Assembly: GCA_016716365.1 (NCBI GenBank)
Contig: JADJWM010000004.1
Coordinates: 1-64,000 of the forward strand
Direction of reading: 5' to 3'
From: Chloracidobacterium sp.
Lineage (GTDB): Bacteria; Acidobacteriota; Blastocatellia; Pyrinomonadales; Pyrinomonadaceae
DNA length: 64,000 bases
The notes under the pieces were generated by a model. That model made no database searches, had not been told where the DNA came from, and worked only from the letters and a program-made list of their open reading frames with translations. How positions within the stretch are numbered: the stretch's first letter is position 1; every line of letters starts with the position of its first letter. Of the stretch, positions 25,109 through 32,556 are shown in pieces. The position numbers were made by a program, and so were the translations under genes.

Positions 25109-25137
25109 TTGACCTATCTCGATATATCGTGATACAT
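25109..25137 (+). promoter_or_regulatory. padR promoter with palindromic operator
   Basis: A 20-bp near-perfect palindrome, TATCTCGATATATCGTGATA, lies at 25115-25134 with one mismatched pair. It begins directly after a -35-like TTGACC (25109-25114) and overlaps the likely -10 (GATACA near 25131-25136). A PadR-type dimer bound there would block RNA polymerase, so autorepression of the padR gene 70 bp downstream is likely. It may also affect the divergent mqnC. Confidence 0.7.
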
Positions 25138-25203
25138 TTTCCATATCATTTCTCGACGACTCGATTCGACGGGAATTATTTGAAATTGAATGAGGTAATT
25201 TAG

Positions 25204-25695
25204 ATGAAAGGAAGACATGGATTTGGATTCGGGCGGGGTTTTGGAATGGGCCAGTGTCGAGAGTTTCCGCGGGTACGCCGGGGAGACATGAAATACCTTC
25301 TGCTCGAGATCCTAAAAGGCGGCCCGCGTCACGGCTACGAGATCATCGTCGAGCTTGAGAGCAGCTTTCGCGGCTACCGGGCGAGCCCCGGTTCGGTTTA
25401 TCCGACGCTTCAAATGTTGGAAGAGGGCGGGTATTTGACCGGCGAACAGGTCGAAGGTAAAAAGGTCTATACGATCACCGACAAGGGGCTTAAATTATTG
25501 GAAGAACGCGGCGGCCCCTGCCTTGAGGTCACGCCCGAAATGAAACGAGCGATGGAGCTGCGGCAGGCGGTCAAAAAGCTCGCCTCGGCGGTCATCGACG
25601 GCGCTCGCGGCTCCGACGAAGCGACAAAGAAACGGATCGGCGAGATCCTCGACAGGGCGAGAAAGGATATCTATGCGGTCCTTGCCGAATCGTAG
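25204..25695 (+). CDS. PadR family transcriptional regulator
   Basis: A 163-residue repressor. After a Gly/Arg-rich start (GRHGFGFGRGFGMGQ) comes the PadR winged helix: MKYLLLEILKGGPRHGYEII, then GYRASPGSVYPTLQMLEEGGYL and the wing VYTITDKGLKLL. The C-terminal helix (residues 105-160) should form the dimer arm. The operator-like palindrome upstream suggests it controls itself; PadR regulators usually also control an adjacent exporter or stress gene, but the following DUF1905 genes are separated by inverted repeats. Start fixed by GAGG seven bases upstream. Confidence 0.9.
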   Translation: MKGRHGFGFGRGFGMGQCREFPRVRRGDMKYLLLEILKGGPRHGYEIIVELESSFRGYRASPGSVYPTLQMLEEGGYLTGEQVEGKKVYTITDKGLKLLEERGGPCLEVTPEMKRAMELRQAVKKLASAVIDGARGSDEATKKRIGEILDRARKDIYAVLAES

Positions 25696-25756
25696 GCCGG
25701 TATTGAACCGGCAATTATCTGGAGGCGGCTTTTATCTAGTAAGATAGAACGCCTCC
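25696..25756 (+). repeat. Two inverted repeats between padR and the DUF1905 pair
   Basis: A first small hairpin is GCCGG (25696-25700) with CCGGC (25708-25712), starting at the padR stop. A second is GGAGGCG (25721-25727) with CGCCTCC (25750-25756) and inner TATC/GATA pairing. Neither is followed by a clear T-run, so they could be a weak terminator or an operator for the downstream gene at 25767, which begins ten bases later. Confidence 0.45.
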
Positions 25757-25766
25757 TGAACTTTGT

Positions 25767-26321
25767 ATGGCCGCCGGACCGAGCACCGTTTTGTATAGAT
25801 CGAAGGTCGAGGTCACCGACAGCGATCCGCCATGGCATATCGCCCGGATACCGAAGGCGAAGGTCGCCCATTTCGCTTTCAAGGGAAATCTTCGCCGGGT
25901 CATCTGCACCCTGAACGGGACCGAGACGCTTCAATGCTCACTATTCCCGAGCGATGACGACTATTTCATCACGCTCAGCAAGTCCTTAAGAAAAAAACTC
26001 CGGCTTGAGCCCGGCAACCCGATCGACCTCGCCATAAGCAAGGACGAAAGCAAATACGGCATGCCGATGCCCGAAGAATTTGCCGAGGTGCTTAGGCAGG
26101 ACCGCGAGGGCAAGCGGATGTTCGAAGCGCTTTCGCCGGGTAACCAGCGGCTGATGCTCAAGCTCGTCGATTTTGTCAAAAGCGTAGACAAGAGGATCAT
26201 CAGGTCGCTTACCGGCATCCAGGTCTTAAAGCAATGCGAGGGCAAGTTCGATTATCACATTTTGCACGATGCGATGCGGGCGGCTTGTTTGCTGGGCACG
26301 GATCGTGATCCGAAAAGATGA
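25767..26321 (+). CDS. DUF1905/YdeI-OmpD-associated family protein (copy 1)
   Basis: A 184-residue protein combining a DUF1905 barrel (about residues 8-90: RRVICTLNGTETLQCSLFP and KKLRLEPGNPIDLAISKDES) with a short YdeI/OmpD-associated helical region (MPEEFAEVLRQDREGKRMFEALSPGNQR). Relatives have been called bacteriocin-protection proteins, but the molecular activity is unknown. The next gene is a paralog in the same order, overlapping by four bases (ATGA). Confidence 0.75.
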   Translation: MAAGPSTVLYRSKVEVTDSDPPWHIARIPKAKVAHFAFKGNLRRVICTLNGTETLQCSLFPSDDDYFITLSKSLRKKLRLEPGNPIDLAISKDESKYGMPMPEEFAEVLRQDREGKRMFEALSPGNQRLMLKLVDFVKSVDKRIIRSLTGIQVLKQCEGKFDYHILHDAMRAACLLGTDRDPKR

Positions 26322-26833
26322 GACCGGTCAAATTCAAAGCGATCCTCAGCAAAGCTCCAGCCGATTCGGGCTGGCATTTTATTCCTGTCGAACAGAAGAT
26401 CGGAAAGAGATTTGAGAAAAAGGATGGCACCCGCCGGATCGTCTGCACGATAAACGGTACCGAAACTTTTCAGTGTGCGTTGATCCCGTGGGGCGAAATT
26501 TTCACCATCATCGTCAACAAGGAAAAGCGAGACCGGCTGGGCATAGCTGCCGGAGACACTATCGCCGTCACCATCGAACTCGATGAAAGCAAATACGGCC
26601 TGCCGATGCCCGAAGAGTTACAGGAGGTCCTCGCCCAGGACCCGGAAGGTGACGAGCTTTTCCATACGCTCACTGCCGGAAAACAGCGGTCGATCCTTTA
26701 TTTCGTCGGCAAGATCAAGGACATCGACAAGCGCATCCACACGGCCCTTATCTTTATCGAACACATCAAGCGAAACGAGGGCAAGATCGTCCACGAAGAA
26801 CTCACCCAGGAACTGAAGCGTCCCGCCTTCTAG
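26318..26833 (+). CDS. DUF1905/YdeI-OmpD-associated family protein (copy 2)
   Basis: A 171-residue tandem paralog of the preceding gene. Shared landmarks are RRIVCTINGTETFQCALIP, DESKYGLPMPEELQEVL and the helix IKDIDKRIHTALIFIEHIK, so the two differ mainly at their ends. The ATG overlaps the previous stop (ATGA), which implies translational coupling and perhaps a heterodimer (inference). No terminator is evident after it. Confidence 0.75.
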   Translation: MRPVKFKAILSKAPADSGWHFIPVEQKIGKRFEKKDGTRRIVCTINGTETFQCALIPWGEIFTIIVNKEKRDRLGIAAGDTIAVTIELDESKYGLPMPEELQEVLAQDPEGDELFHTLTAGKQRSILYFVGKIKDIDKRIHTALIFIEHIKRNEGKIVHEELTQELKRPAF

Positions 26834-26968
26834 TTCTTCACGCCAAAAAAATCCGGCAAATCCGATCATCAGGACCCGTCGAATAATTAACCAAACAATC
26901 TTGACACTTTTTGCTGATATTTTTCGCGATTAAGAATGTAGGAGTTATAGAACGGGGTCTATTGAGCA

Positions 26969-27073
26969 ATGCAGAATCGAGAGGAACAACTTGGCACCAC
27001 AGACATCGGCCTTCTGATCTTCGTGATCGTGGCCGGATGGCTGCTGCTTTTCCAGTCGGGGATATTCCAATGA
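26969..27073 (+). CDS. 34-residue single-pass membrane peptide
   Basis: An ORF of 34 codons with a polar, charged start (MQNREEQLGTTD) and one clear hydrophobic helix of about 18 residues (GLLIFVIVAGWLLLFQSG). A GGGG sequence lies 11 bases before the ATG and a consensus TTGACA lies about 70 bp upstream at 26901, without a good -10. It ends two bases before the stop of the convergent mqnA. Composition and frame look protein-like, but only homologs could prove it. Confidence 0.4.
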   Translation: MQNREEQLGTTDIGLLIFVIVAGWLLLFQSGIFQ

Positions 27074-27074
27074 G

Positions 27075-27884
27075 CTAGCCGGTCAGGCCCGTCGGGCGGT
27101 TCCGATCGGTCAAGCCGTTTTTGAAAGCGAGTTCGAAGAAAAGCTCCATACCGGAGAGCATCGACGCGTCGGGAGCGTAAATGATGTTCTCCTTCAGATA
27201 TCTTTTGAGGCTCTCGGCACTGGTCCCGATGTCCTCGGTATAGTTGGCGGCGATCTCATCAATATGGGCGAGTCCTTCATCTCTGACAGCGTCAAATTCG
27301 ACGGGAACCTGCGTTCCGCGGTCCATCCACATTGCAAAAATGAACCCCAGGCCGGTGTGTTCGTTCCAAAGTCCGGCAAGGTCGTGGACCTGAAATGGCG
27401 TGTCGGCCGCCGCCGCCGTCGATTCCGCCAGACGGAGGGCCGGGTCGCCGATCAGCAGGGCGCAGTCTGAGCCCGACAGCATCGAGTCGATATCCGGCTC
27501 GGCCGGTTTCCATTCAGGTTCAAAGCCCAAAAACTCCCTGAATACGATCTTCGTAAGGCAGACCGAGGTCCTCGATGAAATATCCAGGGCGACGCTGCGC
27601 ACGTTTTTCAAAGGCCGACCTTTCGTCACCAAACAAACGCTTCTGACCCGTTCTCTTGCCCCAATGCAAACACCCGGAACGAGCCGGGATGCCTCGATCG
27701 TCTGGAACGCGGCGACCGGCGTCAGGGCGGCATCAACGCGTCCCTGCGCAAGCAGTTCGGCCGACCGGGCCGGGGCATTGTCTAAGATCAGCTCGCATTT
27801 GCCGTGTTGTGAACCGTAGAGGAAGCTCCAGATGAGCGGGGCTGTGTTTGAGTAGCTTGAAGCGGCGATCCGCGGGCCTTGCAT
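27075..27884 (-). CDS. mqnA: Chorismate dehydratase (futalosine menaquinone pathway)
   Basis: A 269-residue periplasmic-binding-protein-fold enzyme, without signal peptide, that removes water from chorismate to give 3-[(1-carboxyvinyl)oxy]benzoate, the first step of futalosine-type menaquinone synthesis. The family start RIAASSYSNTAPLIWSFLYG is clear, followed by GRVDAALTPVAAFQ, DCALLIGDPALRL, DLAGLWNEHTGLGFIFAMW and LKRYLKENIIY. The GNAT gene ends 13 bp before its start and is transcribed with it. MqnC lies 2 kb away on the same strand. Confidence 0.92.
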   Translation of the reverse strand: MQGPRIAASSYSNTAPLIWSFLYGSQHGKCELILDNAPARSAELLAQGRVDAALTPVAAFQTIEASRLVPGVCIGARERVRSVCLVTKGRPLKNVRSVALDISSRTSVCLTKIVFREFLGFEPEWKPAEPDIDSMLSGSDCALLIGDPALRLAESTAAAADTPFQVHDLAGLWNEHTGLGFIFAMWMDRGTQVPVEFDAVRDEGLAHIDEIAANYTEDIGTSAESLKRYLKENIIYAPDASMLSGMELFFELAFKNGLTDRNRPTGLTG

Positions 27885-27897
27885 GAAGATCCTTGGC

Positions 27898-28179
27898 TCA
27901 GGAGAGAACGTCTTGGAATTCGGGGGTCGATTCGATCACTTTTCGGGCGTACGGACAAAGCGGCTTGATCTTGAACCCGTTCTCGCGTGCAAACTTCACG
28001 CCCGCCTCGACCAGCCTGCGCCCGATGCCCTGGCCGCCGAGTTTCGGATCGACCTCGGTGTGGTCAATTACGATCGTGTCCTCGCCGCGCCGGACATACG
28101 TCATCTCCGCGACCCATTCGCCGTCCTCTTCGATAAAAAACGCACCCTTGCGGCCGTGCTCTTCTTGTTGAATTTCCAT
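27898..28179 (-). CDS. Small GNAT-like N-acetyltransferase (YjdJ type)
   Basis: A 93-residue protein of the short GCN5-related group: GAFFIEEDGEWVAEMTYV, then IDHTEVDPKLGGQGIGRRLV with the acetyl-CoA-binding G-Q-G-I-G loop, and KIKPLCPYARKVIES with the conserved CPYA. These small proteins bind acetyl-CoA, but the acceptor is unknown. It lies directly upstream of mqnA on the same strand. Confidence 0.88.
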   Translation of the reverse strand: MEIQQEEHGRKGAFFIEEDGEWVAEMTYVRRGEDTIVIDHTEVDPKLGGQGIGRRLVEAGVKFARENGFKIKPLCPYARKVIESTPEFQDVLS

Positions 28180-28360
28180 TATTAAGAGCGTACAAACAAT
28201 GGCCTTACGATTGCAAACGCTGTACGCGGTGTCCGAATTAATTTATGCTGAAAATATTTACTTTTCTGGCCGCAGCCTGGAGCCGGCAGCAGCCCGATCA
28301 CGTTTAGATTCGGGCATCGAATTCCCGGATTGGCAGACGAGAAATGGAATTATCTCTCGA

Positions 28361-28999
28361 ATGGAGATCTACGACATAACCGTCGCCGTCAGTGAAACGG
28401 TCCCAATTTATTCGGGCGACCCGTCGGTCACGGTCTCGGCCGCATCGTCGATGGCGAACGGCGACACGGCCAACGTCTCAGAAATCCGCTTCGGCGTCCA
28501 CACGGGCACCCACGTTGACGCCCCGAACCATTTCATCGACGGCACCCGCCGCGTGCACGAGCTCGATCCGCATAAATTGGTCGGCCCGTGCCGCGTCGTC
28601 GCCGTCCCGGAAGACGTGATGGCGATCGAACCCGAACACGTCGGCGATCTGTCGGGCGTCGAACGAGTGCTTTTCAAAACTCGCAACTCGGAATTCTGGA
28701 GCGAGCCCGAGCGCGGCTTTCGCAAGGATTTCACCTACATCACCCCTGAGACCGCTCGTTTGCTGGCCGAAAAGGGCATCGTCCTCGTCGGCATCGACTA
28801 CCTTTCGATCGAAAAAAGCGGCTCGCCCGGCCATCCGGTCCACGTCACGCTTCTCGAAAAGGAGATCGTCATCCTCGAGGGCCTCGACCTCCGCCGGATC
28901 GAACCCGGCGATTACGAACTCATCTGCCTCCCCCTAAAATACGAAGGCGCCGGGGGTGACGGAGCCCCCGCCCGAACGTTTCTTAGAACGTTAGTGTGA
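28361..28999 (+). CDS. Cyclase/kynurenine-formamidase family hydrolase (KynB-like)
   Basis: A 212-residue metal-dependent hydrolase. The metal-binding signature HTGTHVDAPNHF is at residues 47-58, and a second conserved segment, GIDYLSIEKSGSPGHPVHVTLLEKEI, carries the C-terminal ligands. The closest well-known member is arylformamidase KynB, which hydrolyses N-formylkynurenine, but many family members have other substrates. No kynurenine pathway genes are near. The ATG at 28361 is chosen because MEIYDITVAVSETVPIYSGD is the family start and the earlier 54 codons are not protein-like. Confidence 0.85.
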   Translation: MEIYDITVAVSETVPIYSGDPSVTVSAASSMANGDTANVSEIRFGVHTGTHVDAPNHFIDGTRRVHELDPHKLVGPCRVVAVPEDVMAIEPEHVGDLSGVERVLFKTRNSEFWSEPERGFRKDFTYITPETARLLAEKGIVLVGIDYLSIEKSGSPGHPVHVTLLEKEIVILEGLDLRRIEPGDYELICLPLKYEGAGGDGAPARTFLRTLV

Positions 29000-29011
29000 A
29001 TGCCGCACAAA

Positions 29012-29232
29012 TCAGAACCGGGAGCGGTAGCGACCGGGTTCTGTTGCCTTTGTCAGTACCGGGAGCGGCAGCGACCGGGTTCTTTGACGCCCTTGTCGGT
29101 ACCGGGAGCGGCAGTGACCGGGCCGTGAGTCGCCAACGGCGACAAACCTATAAAGCCTCGGGTGAAGTGAGCGGCAGCGACCGGGTTTCCGTCGTTTTTG
29201 TCAGTACCGGGAGCGGCAGCGACCGGGTTCTT
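29012..29232. repeat. Cluster of five 30-bp GC-rich repeats
   Basis: Four good copies and one decayed copy of a unit with core ACCGGGAGCGGCAGCGACC lie at about 29012-29042, 29052-29085, 29095-29124, 29166-29188 (decayed) and 29199-29232, and most are flanked by GTCAGT and GGTTCTTT. A small hairpin, TCGCC-AAC-GGCGA, sits among them at 29129-29141. Spacing is uneven (about 40 to 70 bp), so it is not a CRISPR array. The reading frame through the repeats is not a convincing gene. I recall similar intergenic repeats in other acidobacterial sequences. Confidence 0.8.
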
Positions 29233-29249
29233 TCGTCGTTGGAAACAAG

Positions 29250-29741
29250 ATGAAGACATTGGAAAAAGCTGAGCGTGAGATTGAGAAGGGCAGACTTTGG
29301 CGAGCTAAGGAAATCTTGCAGGGCTCGGTCTCTCACGCAACCTATAATGAGGATGTTTTTGAAAAGCTTGGTTTGGTGCTGCTCCAAATGGGAGACCTTC
29401 CCGACGCGGGAAAATACCTTTTTCTCTCGGGAGTAAGGAAACCCGAGTACGAGAATGCCATCGGTATCTTTCTTGAAAAACATCGAAATCCATTTAACCT
29501 CTTCCGTACCTTCCCTCCTTCCGCGAAGTTGCGACGCCTTTCAGATTACCCGCCGCAATTGGCTGAGGAGTTAAGAGAGTTGGGGTTCCAAGAACCCCCA
29601 AGAGAAAATGCAAGGGCTTTTGTAAGTCCGAATGTCGGTAGCAACATAATCCCCATTTTCATCTTCCTCTCAATTCTACTCGGAATTCTGACGCTGATAA
29701 TCTTAGGAATCGTGAAACTGGTCGAGATTATTTTCGATTGA
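29250..29741 (+). CDS. DUF6584 family membrane protein
   Basis: A 163-residue protein. The N-terminal half resembles DUF6584: a TPR-like helical start LEKAEREIEKGRLWRAKEIL, then KLGLVLLQMGDLPDAGKYLFLSG. The C-terminal 30 residues form one strong membrane helix (IIPIFIFLSILLGILTLIILGIV), an addition I do not know from the basic family. The role is unknown. It begins 18 bp after the last GC-rich repeat unit. Confidence 0.72.
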   Translation: MKTLEKAEREIEKGRLWRAKEILQGSVSHATYNEDVFEKLGLVLLQMGDLPDAGKYLFLSGVRKPEYENAIGIFLEKHRNPFNLFRTFPPSAKLRRLSDYPPQLAEELRELGFQEPPRENARAFVSPNVGSNIIPIFIFLSILLGILTLIILGIVKLVEIIFD

Positions 29742-29796
29742 CCCGATTGAGTAAGAGGAATTTGTTCGAATCGCTTCCTTTTCGTATTTGGACTTT

Positions 29797-30156
29797 ATGA
29801 TCGTCAATGACAAAAAATACCGCGAACGCGTCTACGCCATCGTCCGGCAGATACCGCCGGGCCGCGTAATGACCTACGGCCAGATCGCGATGATCCTCGG
29901 CGAAGGCTACACCGCCCGCACGGTCGGCTACGTAATGCACGGCGCGGGCGACGAGGTCCCGTGGCAGCGGGTCATCAACTCCCAGGGCAGATGCTCGACC
30001 GGCCGCCTTACCCTCCCGCACAACCTCCAGCAGGAGATCCTCGAGTCGGAGGGCATCGAGTTCACCAAGAGCGGCAAATGCGACCTCAACAAGTACCGCT
30101 GGTACCCGAAAGGTTCTGAACCAGACGACGATGACCGCCCAAGCCTGCTTTCTTGA
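29797..30156 (+). CDS. Alkyltransferase-like protein (MGMT family without catalytic Cys)
   Basis: A 119-residue member of the O6-alkylguanine-DNA alkyltransferase DNA-binding family. The helix-turn-helix PPGRVMTYGQIAMILG and ARTVGYVMHGAG are present. At the active site, the expected PCHR is replaced by PWQRVIN, so the alkyl-accepting Cys is a Trp. That is the mark of alkyltransferase-like (ATL) proteins, which bind O6-alkylguanine lesions and hand them to nucleotide excision repair. Start at the ATG 29797; an upstream TTG at 29788 is also in frame. The acidic C-terminus PDDDDRP is unusual. Confidence 0.9.
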   Translation: MIVNDKKYRERVYAIVRQIPPGRVMTYGQIAMILGEGYTARTVGYVMHGAGDEVPWQRVINSQGRCSTGRLTLPHNLQQEILESEGIEFTKSGKCDLNKYRWYPKGSEPDDDDRPSLLS

Positions 30157-30229
30157 AGCCATTTTACAAACCCGGCCTGCCTGCAAGCTGATACAAGCCG
30201 ACGGCATCGCATTCAGGGCCGTCAGCCTC

Positions 30230-30330
30230 GTAAAGGAGAAATGTTTATAGAATCGGATCGCCAAAAGAATTTCAGCCCCATCGGGGCAGCGTACACCGCT
30301 CCTAACGGGGCTTGCGATGAATCTTGGAGC
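30230..30330. repeat. GC-hairpin dispersed-repeat-like sequence
   Basis: Between the ATL and WD40 genes (324 bp without a gene) the only structure seen is a segment with hairpin GCCCC-ATC-GGGGC at 30275-30287 and a second GGGGCT at 30307-30312 that can pair with AGCCCC. It is preceded by AATCGGATCGCC and ATGTTTATAG. This combination resembles dispersed repeats I remember from planctomycete and acidobacterial genomes. The rest of the gap shows nothing. Confidence 0.45.
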
Positions 30331-30480
30331 CATTTTTTCGGTTGTTGTTCCATAGCTATGCTTCTAGGTGACGGCTCGGGTAGTAAATTGGCCTCTTACC
30401 CGACACAGCCTTTTTTCAGATTGCGGCATCGAAACCCGTGTAGTCGATCCACGCGATTCACGAATTAAAACTCGAATCCT

Positions 30481-32184
30481 ATGAAATGGAGAGTCTCGAT
30501 AGTTGTTCTTGCGTTTGCGTTGTCAGCGATCGTTAATGTGACACTCGCTCAAAGGCCTGTCCCTACACCTTACGGCCCGTTGATCAAACTCCTCAAAACT
30601 CCGGATCGCGTGCAAGCCGTTGAATATTCGCCGGATGGAGGTCTTCTCGCGGCCGGTTTCGGCTGGAACTCTCAAGGTGGCGTTAGGATCTGGAGAACTT
30701 CTGACCACACGGTTGTGGCAAACCTGGACGTCGGCGATGGCGACGACGGCAATATTGAACGCATTAGTTTTTCAAACGACGGACAATTGTTTGCGGCTGC
30801 TGCCTGGAGCGGTGACGTATTTATTTGGAAGGTCGGTTCTTGGACCACCCTTAAGAAAGTCCTTTCAGAACAAGAGGAAGCCGAATCTCTTAATTTTTCT
30901 CCCGACTCCAAATCGCTTTTGCTCGCTACAGAGAACCTGGTGGTTGTTTACGACCTTACTAGCGGCAAGCAGCGGATCCTCGCGAGAAAGGGCGGAAACA
31001 CCTCTATTGTCAGCGCGCAATTCTCAAGCGACGGCAAAAGTGTGATCGTGTGCGAGGATGGCTCAATTCGGATTTTGAATTTTGCAGATGGAAAAGAGAT
31101 CAAAAAGTTAGCACCCGCCGACGTTAGTTTTTTCGGTACTGTAACAAAAAATGGGCAATTTCTCGTCTCGGGTGGCGGAGCTATTTACGGATCGAAGTCG
31201 GTCGAGGTTAGACGAATGACCGACGGCAACAAGATCAGTGAGATTTCCGGATTTCGGAGCGGGCTATTCGCTTTGGCGATCTCGGCTACCGGGGAGAAAT
31301 TCGCGGTTGCTGGAGGCGACTACGGTGGTGGAGGTGATCTTAGTCTTTGGGGCACACAAGCTGCGCGGGAAATTGGATTCGCTTCGTTCGGCGATATGCC
31401 AATTCAGGCTCTCGCTTTCAGCCCGAACGAGAAGACGCTTGCGGCAGGAAGCGATAATGGTTATGTGCTTTTGTATGAAGTTGATCGAATAAAGGGACCC
31501 GAAGTTGAGAAGCAAACCTTCGCACTTTGTGGAGAAATAGTTCGCGAAAACGATACGCTATTCGTTGTTCCGCTTTCCAAAGTACCCGGTGTTCAAAGCC
31601 AGGAATTTCGATATAACTGGAAGCTCGAGATTTCGAACGTCGAAAGTGTAAAGATCATGGGACGCTCTGCGGTTGCCCTGGATGAGTGGGCGATCGAGCG
31701 AAGTTCTGCGAATGACAAGATTCGTGTTGACCGGCTTCGAGCGCTCGGACCAACCGTTAGAGAGAACTCTGACCACATTGTGTTTGGGGACGTTCAGAAT
31801 CCCGGTTGGAACAAAGGCTTTATTACGAAGGTCTACTTCGATGGCACTTTTGTGACCACCGACAATCCTGGGCGTTGTATCGCCACCGGTTCGATTGCTC
31901 GGAGTGGTTTCGATTTTGCCGGCGTCAAGAAACGTCTGATCGATGTCGGTATCCTTAGCGTCCCGAAAGAACCACTAACTCTTGGTGCTGCTCATTTTCG
32001 AACCAAGTTCATTGAATTAACCGTTAACGGGCAACAGGAACTTCGAACGGATGCCGAAGACATTGGCTTGCTGCTCAAAGGCGGGCAAGCAAAGAAACGA
32101 AATGCGTTTGAGAAAATCATTTCAAGGGTGGAAGCCTTCATCACTTCGCTGCGGACGAGCTCACCCGCGAATACTGCTCAATAA
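30481..32184 (+). CDS. Exported WD40-repeat protein
   Basis: A 567-residue protein with a Sec signal peptide (SIVVLAFALSAIVNVTLAQ). Residues 35-340 contain five to seven WD40-like blades, recognisable from VEYSPDGGLLAAGF, ISFSNDGQLFAAA, LNFSPDSKSLLLA, AQFSSDGKSVIV and LAFSPNEKTLAAGSDNG. The C-terminal 230 residues are a separate domain of unknown type. WD40 proteins are scaffolds; no partner is indicated. Its DNA is less GC-rich than most neighbours, which may mean later acquisition. Confidence 0.82.
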   Translation: MKWRVSIVVLAFALSAIVNVTLAQRPVPTPYGPLIKLLKTPDRVQAVEYSPDGGLLAAGFGWNSQGGVRIWRTSDHTVVANLDVGDGDDGNIERISFSNDGQLFAAAAWSGDVFIWKVGSWTTLKKVLSEQEEAESLNFSPDSKSLLLATENLVVVYDLTSGKQRILARKGGNTSIVSAQFSSDGKSVIVCEDGSIRILNFADGKEIKKLAPADVSFFGTVTKNGQFLVSGGGAIYGSKSVEVRRMTDGNKISEISGFRSGLFALAISATGEKFAVAGGDYGGGGDLSLWGTQAAREIGFASFGDMPIQALAFSPNEKTLAAGSDNGYVLLYEVDRIKGPEVEKQTFALCGEIVRENDTLFVVPLSKVPGVQSQEFRYNWKLEISNVESVKIMGRSAVALDEWAIERSSANDKIRVDRLRALGPTVRENSDHIVFGDVQNPGWNKGFITKVYFDGTFVTTDNPGRCIATGSIARSGFDFAGVKKRLIDVGILSVPKEPLTLGAAHFRTKFIELTVNGQQELRTDAEDIGLLLKGGQAKKRNAFEKIISRVEAFITSLRTSSPANTAQ

Positions 32185-32355
32185 AAAGCTGAGGCTCGGT
32201 GACTAAGCCGACATACTCTGTCAAATGGAATTCCTTCAAAAGCCTTCATCAAGCGATTGATGACAAAGGCTAGGAAAAATCCGTTGACGGTAATGTGCTA
32301 TCTATGCAACAATATCCCGTCGAGAATATCGGCCGATCTTTGAAAACCTAACCTT

Positions 32356-32556
32356 ATGGCCCTCCTCCGAAAAGTTTTTCGCAATTTCGCGGAACACTGG
32401 CTGATCGGCGAGCTAACTACCCTTGTTTCAATAGTTTCCATGGTCCACTCGATGGTGGACCATGCTCGGAACATGGCGGAACAGCTTAGACGAGGAAAAA
32501 CCGGTAAGTCTCTTCACCTGCCCCACTTAAGCTTGTTCCGAAGGACATCGAAGTAA
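32356..32556 (+). CDS. Doubtful small ORF
   Basis: A 66-codon ORF (start MALLRKVFRNFAEHWL) occupying most of the 329-bp space between the WD40 and NAD kinase genes and overlapping the end of the latter by 43 bp. It has no ribosome site, no recognisable domain, and carries a perfect 10-bp stem-loop within it. It is included only because the space is otherwise empty; it may not be a gene. Confidence 0.2.
   Translation: MALLRKVFRNFAEHWLIGELTTLVSIVSMVHSMVDHARNMAEQLRRGKTGKSLHLPHLSLFRRTSK
32439..32464. other. Perfect 10-bp stem-loop
   Basis: CATGGTCCAC (32439-32448) and GTGGACCATG (32455-32464) form a perfect inverted repeat with a 6-base loop (TCGATG). No T-run follows on either strand. It lies between convergent genes (WD40 and NAD kinase), so it may be a processing or binding site. 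The role is unknown. Confidence 0.55.

Noticed and set aside
26901..26920. Sigma-54-like -24/-12 site before the small membrane ORF
   Set aside because: The -24 GG is replaced by GA and no enhancer-binding protein gene is near.
29012..29232. CRISPR array
   Set aside because: Copies vary, spacing is irregular, spacers include hairpins and decayed copies, and no cas gene is in the window.
28996..29253. ORF encoding repeated GSGSDRV units
   Set aside because: Created by the GC-rich DNA repeats; unit spacing is uneven and the same repeats are open in other frames too.
32356..32556. Firm call of a 66-codon gene
   Set aside because: Kept only as a doubtful feature: it overlaps nadK, has no ribosome site and contains a perfect stem-loop.
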